Shown piece by piece: positions 14,200 to 21,570 of a stretch of DNA of 21,792 nt (the first letter of the stretch is position 1; each line of letters starts with the position of its first letter). The DNA is taken from NCBI GenBank assembly GCA_024689605.1, contig JAILDD010000014.1:1-21792 (forward strand), given 5' to 3'. The notes beneath the pieces are model-generated. The model was not told the origin of the DNA. It saw only the letters and a program-made list of their open reading frames with translations, and searched no databases. This stretch comes from Lachnospiraceae bacterium. Its GTDB lineage: Bacteria; Bacillota_A; Clostridia; Lachnospirales; Lachnospiraceae. Position numbers and translations under genes: made by a program.

Positions 14200-14967
14200 T
14201 TGGGTAAGATATATCAGTGCATAGGAAGGTATGCCGAAACCCCATATACGATAAAGAATACCTATATCCGCGTCTACTGCGTGGAGGAGCTCTGCTTTTA
14301 TATTTATCATAATGCGGAAATGATAGACGAGTCCTTTGCCGGCAGCGAGCTTATTGAGTGGCTGGCTGAAGAATGCAGCTTAAAGGATCTTGCTTCCGAG
14401 CTTCGTCAGGTCATGAGGCAGAGCATCAGGCCGGAGGCTTTTGCGGAAAGGATACTGAGCTACTGCCATTATGCACCGGAGCGGGAGATAAAGGATACCG
14501 CAAAAGTGGTCCGTTCCGCCCATGATATGGACGGCACCAGCAGAGAACAGGTGCTGGCGGAGTATTTCCTTAAAAGCGGCAGGGTAGCGCTGGCCTTCAA
14601 GTGTTTTGAGCGAATCATAAACAATCCTGAAAATGAAGGCAATAAAAAGCTTTTAGCCCTTGCGTATTATGACCTTGGTGTCATTTTTTCCAGGCTGTTC
14701 TATTATAAAGAAGCAGCCTGGCATTTCAAGAAATCCTATGACATGACCGGCGACAAGCAGGCAGAGTTTTCCTATCTTGCAGCTAAAAGGATGGAGCTGG
14801 GCGAAAAGGAATATCTTAAGTTTATAGGAACGCTTCCTCCGGAATATACGGAGATAATGAATGTGGAAAAGACGATGAAGTCCATAGAGGGCGAATTTAA
14901 GCAGAACGGGAATATCCGCAATATTGATCTGATGAAGGATGAGTTCAGGAGCTTTATGATGGAGTAG
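14200..14967 (+). CDS. TPR-like helical protein of the four-gene operon
   Basis: A 255-residue soluble protein of unknown function. Residues about 1-60 look like a small alpha/beta domain (KNTYIRVYCVEELCFYIYHNAE). Residues about 115-210 are helical with TPR-like spacing: EQVLAEYFLKSGRVALAFKCF, then LLALAYYDLGVIFSRLFYYKEAAWHFKKSYDMTG, then AEFSYLAAKRMELGEKEYLKF (given here as separate helix pairs). The Ala/Gly/Tyr positions at YYDLGVIF and YYKEAAWHFKKSY match a TPR helix A/B pair well. It starts with TTG behind a strong RBS, 12 bases after the actin-like gene, and its stop is 4 bases before the next start. It is likely an adaptor binding one of its operon partners (inference). Confidence 0.8.
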   Translation: MGKIYQCIGRYAETPYTIKNTYIRVYCVEELCFYIYHNAEMIDESFAGSELIEWLAEECSLKDLASELRQVMRQSIRPEAFAERILSYCHYAPEREIKDTAKVVRSAHDMDGTSREQVLAEYFLKSGRVALAFKCFERIINNPENEGNKKLLALAYYDLGVIFSRLFYYKEAAWHFKKSYDMTGDKQAEFSYLAAKRMELGEKEYLKFIGTLPPEYTEIMNVEKTMKSIEGEFKQNGNIRNIDLMKDEFRSFMME

Positions 14968-14971
14968 GATA

Positions 14972-16156
14972 GTGAACATTTTCGCTGCGATAAAAAAGAA
15001 GTGGGAAAAATGGTACTACGGCGACTTCGAGGAAGAACCGGAAGAATGGGATGAAGATGCCCCCCGTAAATCCGAGCATTACCTGGGGGATGCGGATTCC
15101 AGGACAGTCTATGTGCTTGAAGCCCTGGGGCAGATGGCGGAAGCGGCTGACAAGGCCGACCAGAGCCGGGCGGAGTATGAAGCCGTAACGTCACTGCTCA
15201 TGGATATGGAGCAGATAGAAAAGCTGTCCAATGATGTGAAGGTTCAGATCGCCGACCTGGCGGACCAGATCGCAAAAAGGGAGAAGGCCAGAAGGGAGCT
15301 GTTCTTAAAGACCGGCAACATGAAGGAAAAGCGGCTGCTCCTTATGGAACGCTATGAGGAAGAAATTCCTGCTGGTATTGGCAAGATAAGGGATGCGGAG
15401 AAATACAGAAAGCTTATCTTAAGGGACCTAAAGAAGCTGGAAGCCGAAAGGCATTCATACAGGTACCAGCTCAGGGAAGCCAATATAACCATTGCAAATA
15501 CCAGAGGAATAGCCCTTATCTGCGTGGGCGCCATGCTGGTGAGCATCATTCTGCTGGCAGCGCTGCAGCTGGGATATGAAATGGATGTCATATGGGGATA
15601 TCTTATGATCTGTGCGGCAGGAGCACTGACACTTACGGTACTTTTTGTCAGGTATGCAGATGCAGGTAAGGAAAAAAAGCGCCTGGAGAAAATCAGGAAC
15701 CATATGATAACTCTTCACAATACAGTAAAGATCCGCTACGTGAACAATACAAAGCTTCTCTCATACCTGTATATGAAATACGATGTGGAATCTGCGGATG
15801 AGCTTGAGGATTACTGGAACACATATACTGCAGAGGTAAAGGCAAGGCAGAAGGACCAGGAGTTAAAGCAGGAGCTGGAATATTATTACAATTCACTGAC
15901 GGATGTCTTAAGCAGGCATTCGGTTGAGGATCCTGAGATATGGATAAAGCAGACAGCTGCCCTTGTGGATCCCAGGGAAATGGTGGAGGTTCGTCACGGA
16001 CTGATAGCAAGACGGCAGAAACTCCGTGAACAGCTGGAATACAATGAGGGTGTGGCAAGGAAAGCCCAGGACAAGATCAAGGAACTGGCAAGGGCATATC
16101 CCCAGTATTCTGATGAAATAGCAGACATAGTAGACAGATATGAAAGCAAGTGGTAA
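14972..16156 (+). CDS. Coiled-coil membrane protein with two central spans
   Basis: 394 residues, unrecognised family. An amphipathic, Trp/Lys-rich N-terminus (MNIFAAIKKKWEKWYYGDF) precedes an acidic patch and a long coiled coil (about 50-175). Two membrane helices follow (about 179-200 and 205-228), then a second coiled coil (about 232-385). Both coils therefore lie on the same, probably cytoplasmic, side, judged from Lys/Arg flanking both spans (AGKEKKRLEK after the second). The start is GTG 14972, with GGAG (14961-14964) 7 bases upstream inside the preceding gene. The layout suits a membrane anchor for the cytoplasmic partners encoded upstream. No terminator with a T run separates it from purB; a 6-bp hairpin, GTAACG/CGTTAC (16153-16173), is too weak. 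Confidence 0.8.
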   Translation: MNIFAAIKKKWEKWYYGDFEEEPEEWDEDAPRKSEHYLGDADSRTVYVLEALGQMAEAADKADQSRAEYEAVTSLLMDMEQIEKLSNDVKVQIADLADQIAKREKARRELFLKTGNMKEKRLLLMERYEEEIPAGIGKIRDAEKYRKLILRDLKKLEAERHSYRYQLREANITIANTRGIALICVGAMLVSIILLAALQLGYEMDVIWGYLMICAAGALTLTVLFVRYADAGKEKKRLEKIRNHMITLHNTVKIRYVNNTKLLSYLYMKYDVESADELEDYWNTYTAEVKARQKDQELKQELEYYYNSLTDVLSRHSVEDPEIWIKQTAALVDPREMVEVRHGLIARRQKLREQLEYNEGVARKAQDKIKELARAYPQYSDEIADIVDRYESKW

Positions 16157-16205
16157 CGGTTCTGAATCGTTACAGTAGCCGGCAGTACGGCAGAAGGAGG
16201 AAAAA

Positions 16206-17642
16206 ATGGCAACAGACAGTTATTCAAGCCCTTTATCGGAAAGGTATGCAAGTAAGGAGATGCAGTATATCTTCTCCCAGGATATGAAGTTCCGCACCTG
16301 GAGACGGCTGTGGATAGCCCTGGCAGAGACTGAAAAGGAGCTGGGACTTACGGCGATAACCGATGAGATGATCAAGGAGCTTAAAGCACATAAGGATGAT
16401 ATTAATTATGACGTGGCAAGGCAGCGTGAAAAGGAAGTGCGCCATGACGTAATGAGTCACGTATATGCATACGGTGTTCAGTGCCCCAAGGCTAAGGGGA
16501 TCATCCACCTGGGAGCAACATCCTGCTATGTAGGTGACAACACAGATATAATCGTTATGAATGAAGCACTGAAACTTGTGCGCAGAAAACTTGTAAGTGC
16601 AATAGACGAGCTGGCGGCTTTCGCTAAGACTTACAAGGATGTACCGACACTTGCATTCACTCATTTCCAGCCGGCACAGCCTACCACTGTAGGTAAGAGG
16701 GCAACACTCTGGATAAATGAGTTCATGATGGATCTTGAGGATCTTGAGTATGTGATGGGCACACTTAAGCTTTTGGGCTCAAAGGGTACCACAGGTACCC
16801 AGGCAAGCTTCCTTGAGCTTTTCCATGGAGACCAGGAGACCATAGATAAGATAGATCCCATGATCGCTGAAAAAATGGGATTTAAGGCCTGCTACCCCGT
16901 ATCGGGCCAGACCTATTCCAGAAAGGTGGATACCAGGGTATGCAACGTGCTTGCAGGCATTGCCGCAAGTGCTCACAAGATGAGCAACGACATCAGGCTT
17001 CTGCAGCACCTTAAGGAAGTAGAGGAGCCCTTCGAAAAGAACCAGATAGGGTCTTCAGCAATGGCATACAAGCGCAATCCCATGCGTTCCGAGCGTATAG
17101 CATCTCTTTCAAGGTATGTGATGATAGATGCGTTAAATCCTGCTATAACATCCGCAACACAGTGGTTTGAACGTACTCTTGATGATTCAGCTAACAAGCG
17201 TATATCCGTTGCCGAGGCTTTTCTTGCTACCGACGGTATTCTTGACCTGGTACTTAATGTGGTGGACGGCCTGGTGGTTAATGAGAAAGTTATCACTAAG
17301 CATCTGCTTAGCGAGCTTCCCTTCATGGCTACGGAAAACATCATAATGGATTGCGTAAATGCAGGCGGTGACAGGCAGGAACTTCACGAGGAGATAAGAC
17401 AGCTGTCAATGAAGGCCGGTGCAAATGTTAAGAAGGAAGGTCTGGAGAATAACCTTCTTGAGCTGATAGCTGAGGATGACATGTTCGGGCTTACTAAGGA
17501 ACAGCTGGATGCAAGGATGAATCCTGCGGATTATGTGGGACGTTCACCTATTCAGGTGGAAAAGTACCTTAAGGATTTCGTTCAGCCTGTGCTGGATGCA
17601 AGAAAGGATCTGAAGGTAGAAGGCAGCGAGATCAAAGTGTGA
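16206..17642 (+). CDS. purB: Adenylosuccinate lyase (animal-ADSL-like subtype)
   Basis: A cytoplasmic fumarase/aspartase-superfamily enzyme acting twice in purine synthesis: SAICAR to AICAR, and adenylosuccinate to AMP, each releasing fumarate. At 478 residues it is longer than the roughly 430-residue Bacillus-type enzyme and close to animal ADSL, with a matching N-terminus (YSSPLSERYASKEM, FRTWRRLWIALAE). Catalytic features are RHDVMSHVYA (79-88), the catalytic-His motif THFQPAQPTTVGKR (152-165, His153) and the signature loop IGSSAMAYKRNPMRSERI (281-298) carrying the catalytic Ser (283/284). The RBS AAGGAGG (16194-16200) lies 5 bases before ATG 16206. It sits 49 bases after the four-gene operon with no convincing terminator, so read-through is plausible, and it is followed by purA, the preceding enzyme in the AMP branch. 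Confidence 0.95.
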   Translation: MATDSYSSPLSERYASKEMQYIFSQDMKFRTWRRLWIALAETEKELGLTAITDEMIKELKAHKDDINYDVARQREKEVRHDVMSHVYAYGVQCPKAKGIIHLGATSCYVGDNTDIIVMNEALKLVRRKLVSAIDELAAFAKTYKDVPTLAFTHFQPAQPTTVGKRATLWINEFMMDLEDLEYVMGTLKLLGSKGTTGTQASFLELFHGDQETIDKIDPMIAEKMGFKACYPVSGQTYSRKVDTRVCNVLAGIAASAHKMSNDIRLLQHLKEVEEPFEKNQIGSSAMAYKRNPMRSERIASLSRYVMIDALNPAITSATQWFERTLDDSANKRISVAEAFLATDGILDLVLNVVDGLVVNEKVITKHLLSELPFMATENIIMDCVNAGGDRQELHEEIRQLSMKAGANVKKEGLENNLLELIAEDDMFGLTKEQLDARMNPADYVGRSPIQVEKYLKDFVQPVLDARKDLKVEGSEIKV

Positions 17643-17668
17643 TATCTGCGACTTTATATTTTGTAACC

Positions 17669-17697
17669 TTGAAACAAGTATGCCTGTATGGTATATT
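17669..17697 (+). promoter_or_regulatory. Strong promoter of purA
   Basis: The -35 is TTGAAA (17669-17674, 5/6), the spacer is exactly 17 bases, and the extended -10 is TGG plus TATATT (17692-17697, 5/6). The predicted start near 17704 gives a 45-base leader. This is the best sigma-A-type promoter in the window, and it uncouples purA from purB. Confidence 0.75.
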
Positions 17698-17749
17698 TTG
17701 TGGGTAATTGTGAATATTATTTTTCAGAAGTTTTAAGGAGGAAGCATCG

Positions 17750-19039
17750 ATGGTAAAGGCTGTCGTGGGTGCAAACTGGGGAGATGAAGGCAAGGGCAAG
17801 ATAACTGACATGCTTGCGACTGATGCAGATGTGGTCGTAAGGTTTCAGGGGGGAGCCAATGCCGGACATACCATAAAGAATAAATACGGAAAGTTTGCGC
17901 TTCATACACTACCCAGCGGCGTGTTCAGTGAGAATACCGTAAACGTGATCGGAAACGGCGTGGCACTCAATGTCCCGAAGTTTTTTGAGGAAATCAAAGA
18001 GATAACGAAAAAGGGCGTGCCCATGCCTAAGATAATGATCTCTGACCGGGCGCAGATCGTTATGCCTTATCATATCCTCTTTGACCAGTATGAGGAGGAA
18101 AGGCTGGCAGGTGCCGCATTCGGTTCTACCAAGTCGGGCATAGCACCTTTCTATTCGGATAAGTTTGCAAAGATCGGCTTCCAGGTAAACGAGCTTTTCG
18201 ATGATGAGCTTATAAAGACCAAGCTTGAGAGAGTGCTGGTACAGAAGAATGTCCTTCTTGAGCACCTTTACCATAAGCCTCTGCTTTCTGTGGATGAGCT
18301 TTATAAGACTCTCTGTGAGTACAGGGAAATGGTAAGGCCTTATGTGGCTGATACGGCATCCTTCCTGGGTGAAGCCCTTAAAAACGGCAAGACCGTTCTG
18401 ATGGAGGGACAGCTGGGAACCCTTAAGGATGCAGACCATGGTATCTATCCCATGGTAACTTCATCAAATACCATTGCTTCCTACAGCGCAGTGAGCGCAG
18501 GTATACCGCCTTATGAGATCAAGCAGATCATCACTGTATGCAAGGCTTATTCGTCAGCAGTAGGCGGCGGCGCATTTGTTTCGGAAATATTCGGAGATGA
18601 AGCTAATGAACTCCGTGACAGAGGCGGCGACGGCGGCGAGTATGGTGCTACCACCGGAAGACCCAGAAGAGTAGGCTGGTTTGACTGCGTGGCTTCCAGG
18701 TATGGCTGCAGGCTTCAGGGGACCACGGATGTGGCATTTACGGTTGTGGATGTACTGGGCTATCTTGATGAGATCCCCGTGTGCGTTGCATATGAGATAG
18801 ACGGTAAGGAGACCGGGGAATTCCCTGTTACCCATCTTCTGGATAAGGCAAAGCCCGTTATAAAGACTCTTCCCGGATGGAAGTGTGATATACAGGGCAT
18901 CCGCAAGTATGAGGACCTTCCGGAGAACTGCCGGAATTATATTGATTTTGTCGAGGCGCAGATCGGATATCCCATTACCATGGTTTCCAACGGTCCGGCA
19001 AGAGAGGACATTATCTACAGGGAAAGCAAGCTTAAATAA
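17750..19039 (+). CDS. purA: Adenylosuccinate synthetase, divergent subtype
   Basis: Joins IMP and aspartate using GTP to give adenylosuccinate, the first step of the AMP branch. 429 residues, full length. Family motifs are GANWGDEGKGKI (7-18, catalytic Asp12), GGANAGHTI (34-42, catalytic His40), EGQLGTLKDADHG (219-231), KAYSSAVGGG (265-274) and the aspartate-loop TTGRPRRVGWFD (301-312). Several positions differ from the E. coli-type enzyme: the TKLD guanine motif reads TVVD (331-334), TTRVG reads SSAVG (268-272), and GRGIGPAY...ARR reads KSGIAPFY...AKI (128-142). The frame is intact and the catalytic residues are kept, so this is a divergent functional subtype rather than a pseudogene. RBS AAGGAGG (17735-17741) is 8 bases before ATG 17750. 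It has its own promoter; a long hairpin lies downstream before pcrA. Confidence 0.93.
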   Translation: MVKAVVGANWGDEGKGKITDMLATDADVVVRFQGGANAGHTIKNKYGKFALHTLPSGVFSENTVNVIGNGVALNVPKFFEEIKEITKKGVPMPKIMISDRAQIVMPYHILFDQYEEERLAGAAFGSTKSGIAPFYSDKFAKIGFQVNELFDDELIKTKLERVLVQKNVLLEHLYHKPLLSVDELYKTLCEYREMVRPYVADTASFLGEALKNGKTVLMEGQLGTLKDADHGIYPMVTSSNTIASYSAVSAGIPPYEIKQIITVCKAYSSAVGGGAFVSEIFGDEANELRDRGGDGGEYGATTGRPRRVGWFDCVASRYGCRLQGTTDVAFTVVDVLGYLDEIPVCVAYEIDGKETGEFPVTHLLDKAKPVIKTLPGWKCDIQGIRKYEDLPENCRNYIDFVEAQIGYPITMVSNGPAREDIIYRESKLK

Positions 19040-19061
19040 GTGTAATGAAAATAATTTGTAT

Positions 19062-19100
19062 CTGACTTAAGTAGGTGGGGATTTCCCCACCTACTGTCAG
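19062..19100 (+). other. Strong hairpin without U tract between purA and pcrA
   Basis: An 11-bp perfect stem (19070-19080 with 19085-19095, AGTAGGTGGGG/CCCCACCTACT) has an ATTT loop, extended past a 3-base bulge by CTGAC/GTCAG (19062-19066 with 19096-19100). No T run follows, so it is not a standard terminator. It may stabilise the purA 3' end or attenuate read-through into pcrA, for which I see no clear promoter. Confidence 0.7.
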
Positions 19101-19139
19101 CATTAGTGCTTTTGAATGCTTTTGAGAAAGAGGAGTTTT

Positions 19140-21467
19140 ATGAGTATTCTTGAAGGTTTAAATGATAGACAGTATGAGGCGGCCAGTCATCTGGATGGTC
19201 CGCAGCTCATCATAGCAGGTGCGGGTTCGGGCAAGACCAGGGTGCTTACCCACCGCATCGCATATATGATAAAGGAGTGCGGGATCGATCCTTTCAATAT
19301 CATGGCCATAACCTTTACCAACAAGGCTGCCGGCGAAATGCGGGAGCGTGTGGATCGCATTGTGGGGGAAGGCTGCGAGGCCGTATGGGTAATGACTTTC
19401 CACGCTACCTGCGTGCGGATACTGAGGCGCCACATAGACCATATAGGCTATGACAACAACTTCACCATATATGATGCGGATGACAGCAAGTCCGTAATGC
19501 GCGAGGTTTTTAAGAAACTGAACATCGATACAAAATATCTTAAGGAAGCTACTGCCCTCAGGGCAATATCCAATGCAAAGGATGAATGCCTCGGTCCCAA
19601 TGAGTATGCGGAAACCTACGGACGTCAGTATGACAAGAGGGAGATTTCCCAGGCCTATGGCTTGTACCAGAAGACTTTAAAGGACAACAATGCCCTTGAT
19701 TTTGATGATCTTATCAGGCTGACAGTGGCACTTTTCAAGCGCTGCCCCGATGTGCTGGAAACATATCAGAACCGCTTCAAATATATAATGGTGGATGAGT
19801 ACCAGGATACGAATGATGCCCAGTTTGAGCTGGTGCGGCTACTTGCGTCAAAAAACAAAAACCTCTGCGTGGTGGGTGATGACGACCAGTCCATATATAA
19901 GTTCCGGGGAGCGAATATAAAGAACATACTTAACTTTGAGGAACATTTTCCCGGGGCGAAGGTGGTGAAGCTGGAGCAGAACTACCGCAGTACCCAGACT
20001 ATCCTTAATGCTGCAAATGCCGTGATAAAGAATAACAGGGGCAGAAAGAATAAGGCGCTCTGGACTGACAGAGAGGATGAGGAACTTGTGCATTTTAACG
20101 TGTATCAGAGCGGAAGGGATGAAGCCTCGGAAGTTCTGGACCGGATAGAGAGGATGAAGAGACGGGGAACTGCCGACTTCGGTGATTTTGCAATCCTCTA
20201 CAGGACGAATGCCCAGTCCAGAGAATTTGAAGAACAGCTGGTGAGAAGGAACATTCCTTACTATCTGGTAGGCGGAGTGAACTTCTATTCCAGGCGTGAG
20301 ATCAAGGACCTGCTGGCATACTTAAAGACTATAGACAATGCAAGGGATGACCTGGCTGTAAAGAGAATAATAAATGTGCCTAAAAGAGGTATAGGCGCAA
20401 CGTCCATAGAAAAGGTGTCGGTATTTGCGGAAAGCAACGGTATGGGCTTTTTTGAAGCTTGTGCACTTGCTGAAGAGGTTCCGGGGCTGAATAAGGCTGC
20501 AACAAAAGTTTCAGGCTTTGTGGACCAGATCGCTGAGTTCAGGGTCTGTCTGGCAAAGGAGGGCATGACTGCGGCATTAAAGAAAATAATAAGCGTTACA
20601 GGCTATTATGAAGAAATAAGGAATTCCGACGAGGATGATGCTGAGGACAGGCTGGCCAATATTGACGAAATGATCAGTACACTTCAGCAGTTTGAAAATG
20701 AGCATCCCGATGGAAATCTGTCCCAGTTCCTGGAGGACGTGGCTCTTGTGTCAGACCTGGATAATGCGGATGATGAGACTTCAAGGGTGCTGCTGATGAC
20801 AATACATTCGGCCAAGGGTCTTGAATTTCCCATTGTATTCCTCTGTGGCATGGAGGACGGTGTATTTCCGGGATACATGTCGATAAACAGCGGCAATGAC
20901 GAGGATATAGAGGAAGAGAGACGTCTGGCTTATGTAGCTATCACCAGGGCAAAGGATCTTCTGTACATATCGGCCGCCAGGGGGCGCATGATCAGGGGCG
21001 AAACATCCTATAATCCTGTCAGTCGTTTCGTGCGTGAGATTCCGGAAGAGCTGCTTTCATCAGAAGATGATGATACTAAGGGATATCTTGCTTACAGCCG
21101 CAGCAGGGCAAGCGAGCCGGAAAGATATGCATCAATACCGAAGTCTGTTGATATTGAAAAAGTGGCAGCTTCGGGGCTCTTTAAGAAAAATGCAATGGCT
21201 GCACTGGGCGGGGAAAGCAGGAGGACGTCCGCCTATGAAAAGAAGCCTGAAGCAGCAAGACAGCCGGTAGTACTCAAAAAAGCCGGCGAAATGAAATTCG
21301 GCAAGCCTGATTATGAAGTTGGCGACAGAGTAAAGCATATTAAATTCGGCGAGGGCACTGTGCTGGCAATAGAAAAGGGAGCGCGGGACTACCAGGTGAC
21401 GGTTGATTTTGATGCGGCGGGACAGAAGATCATGTATGCAGGTTTTGCAAAGCTTCAGAAGTGCTGA
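19140..21467 (+). CDS. pcrA: UvrD/PcrA-type SF1 DNA helicase
   Basis: ATP-dependent 3'-5' DNA helicase for repair, replication-conflict removal and RecA displacement in Gram-positive bacteria. 775 residues. Motifs in order are: Q motif LNDRQYEAA (7-15), Walker A AGAGSGKT (26-33), AITFTNKAAGEMRERV (Ia), MVDEYQDTN (II), GDDDQSIYKFRGA (III), LEQNYRST (IV), TIHSAKGLEFPIVFL (V) and RLAYVAITRAKDLLY (VI). The C-terminus has the PcrA Tudor-like domain VGDRVKHIKFGEGTVLAI, which contacts RNA polymerase in studied homologues, after a flexible linker. ATG 19140 is chosen over ATG 19116 because AGAGGAG lies just upstream (4-base spacing) and MSILEGLNDRQ is the usual family start. No own promoter is obvious, so it is probably transcribed through from purA. 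Confidence 0.96.
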   Translation: MSILEGLNDRQYEAASHLDGPQLIIAGAGSGKTRVLTHRIAYMIKECGIDPFNIMAITFTNKAAGEMRERVDRIVGEGCEAVWVMTFHATCVRILRRHIDHIGYDNNFTIYDADDSKSVMREVFKKLNIDTKYLKEATALRAISNAKDECLGPNEYAETYGRQYDKREISQAYGLYQKTLKDNNALDFDDLIRLTVALFKRCPDVLETYQNRFKYIMVDEYQDTNDAQFELVRLLASKNKNLCVVGDDDQSIYKFRGANIKNILNFEEHFPGAKVVKLEQNYRSTQTILNAANAVIKNNRGRKNKALWTDREDEELVHFNVYQSGRDEASEVLDRIERMKRRGTADFGDFAILYRTNAQSREFEEQLVRRNIPYYLVGGVNFYSRREIKDLLAYLKTIDNARDDLAVKRIINVPKRGIGATSIEKVSVFAESNGMGFFEACALAEEVPGLNKAATKVSGFVDQIAEFRVCLAKEGMTAALKKIISVTGYYEEIRNSDEDDAEDRLANIDEMISTLQQFENEHPDGNLSQFLEDVALVSDLDNADDETSRVLLMTIHSAKGLEFPIVFLCGMEDGVFPGYMSINSGNDEDIEEERRLAYVAITRAKDLLYISAARGRMIRGETSYNPVSRFVREIPEELLSSEDDDTKGYLAYSRSRASEPERYASIPKSVDIEKVAASGLFKKNAMAALGGESRRTSAYEKKPEAARQPVVLKKAGEMKFGKPDYEVGDRVKHIKFGEGTVLAIEKGARDYQVTVDFDAAGQKIMYAGFAKLQKC

Positions 21468-21498
21468 AAAAATTCGTGTAGTAAAATATTGAAAAATG

Positions 21499-21507
21499 TG
21501 GTAACAT
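21499..21507 (+). promoter_or_regulatory. Extended -10 promoter of the last gene
   Basis: TGG plus TAACAT (21502-21507, 4/6), with no clear -35. The position, 32 bases after the pcrA stop and 64 bases before the next start, fits a promoter. Confidence 0.4.
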
Positions 21508-21570
21508 ATTCACCATACGGGGGGCGGGATCGTCTCACAAATCATATTCTATGAAAGGCGGTATTCTACA

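Noticed and set aside
16153..16173. Terminator after the coiled-coil gene
   Set aside because: Only 6 bp with a 9-base loop and no T tract.
17750..19039. purA as a pseudogene because of altered motifs
   Set aside because: Full length, intact frame, catalytic residues kept, excellent RBS and promoter.
19062..19100. Standard Rho-independent terminator after purA
   Set aside because: The stem is strong but no T tract follows, so it was listed as a hairpin of unknown role.
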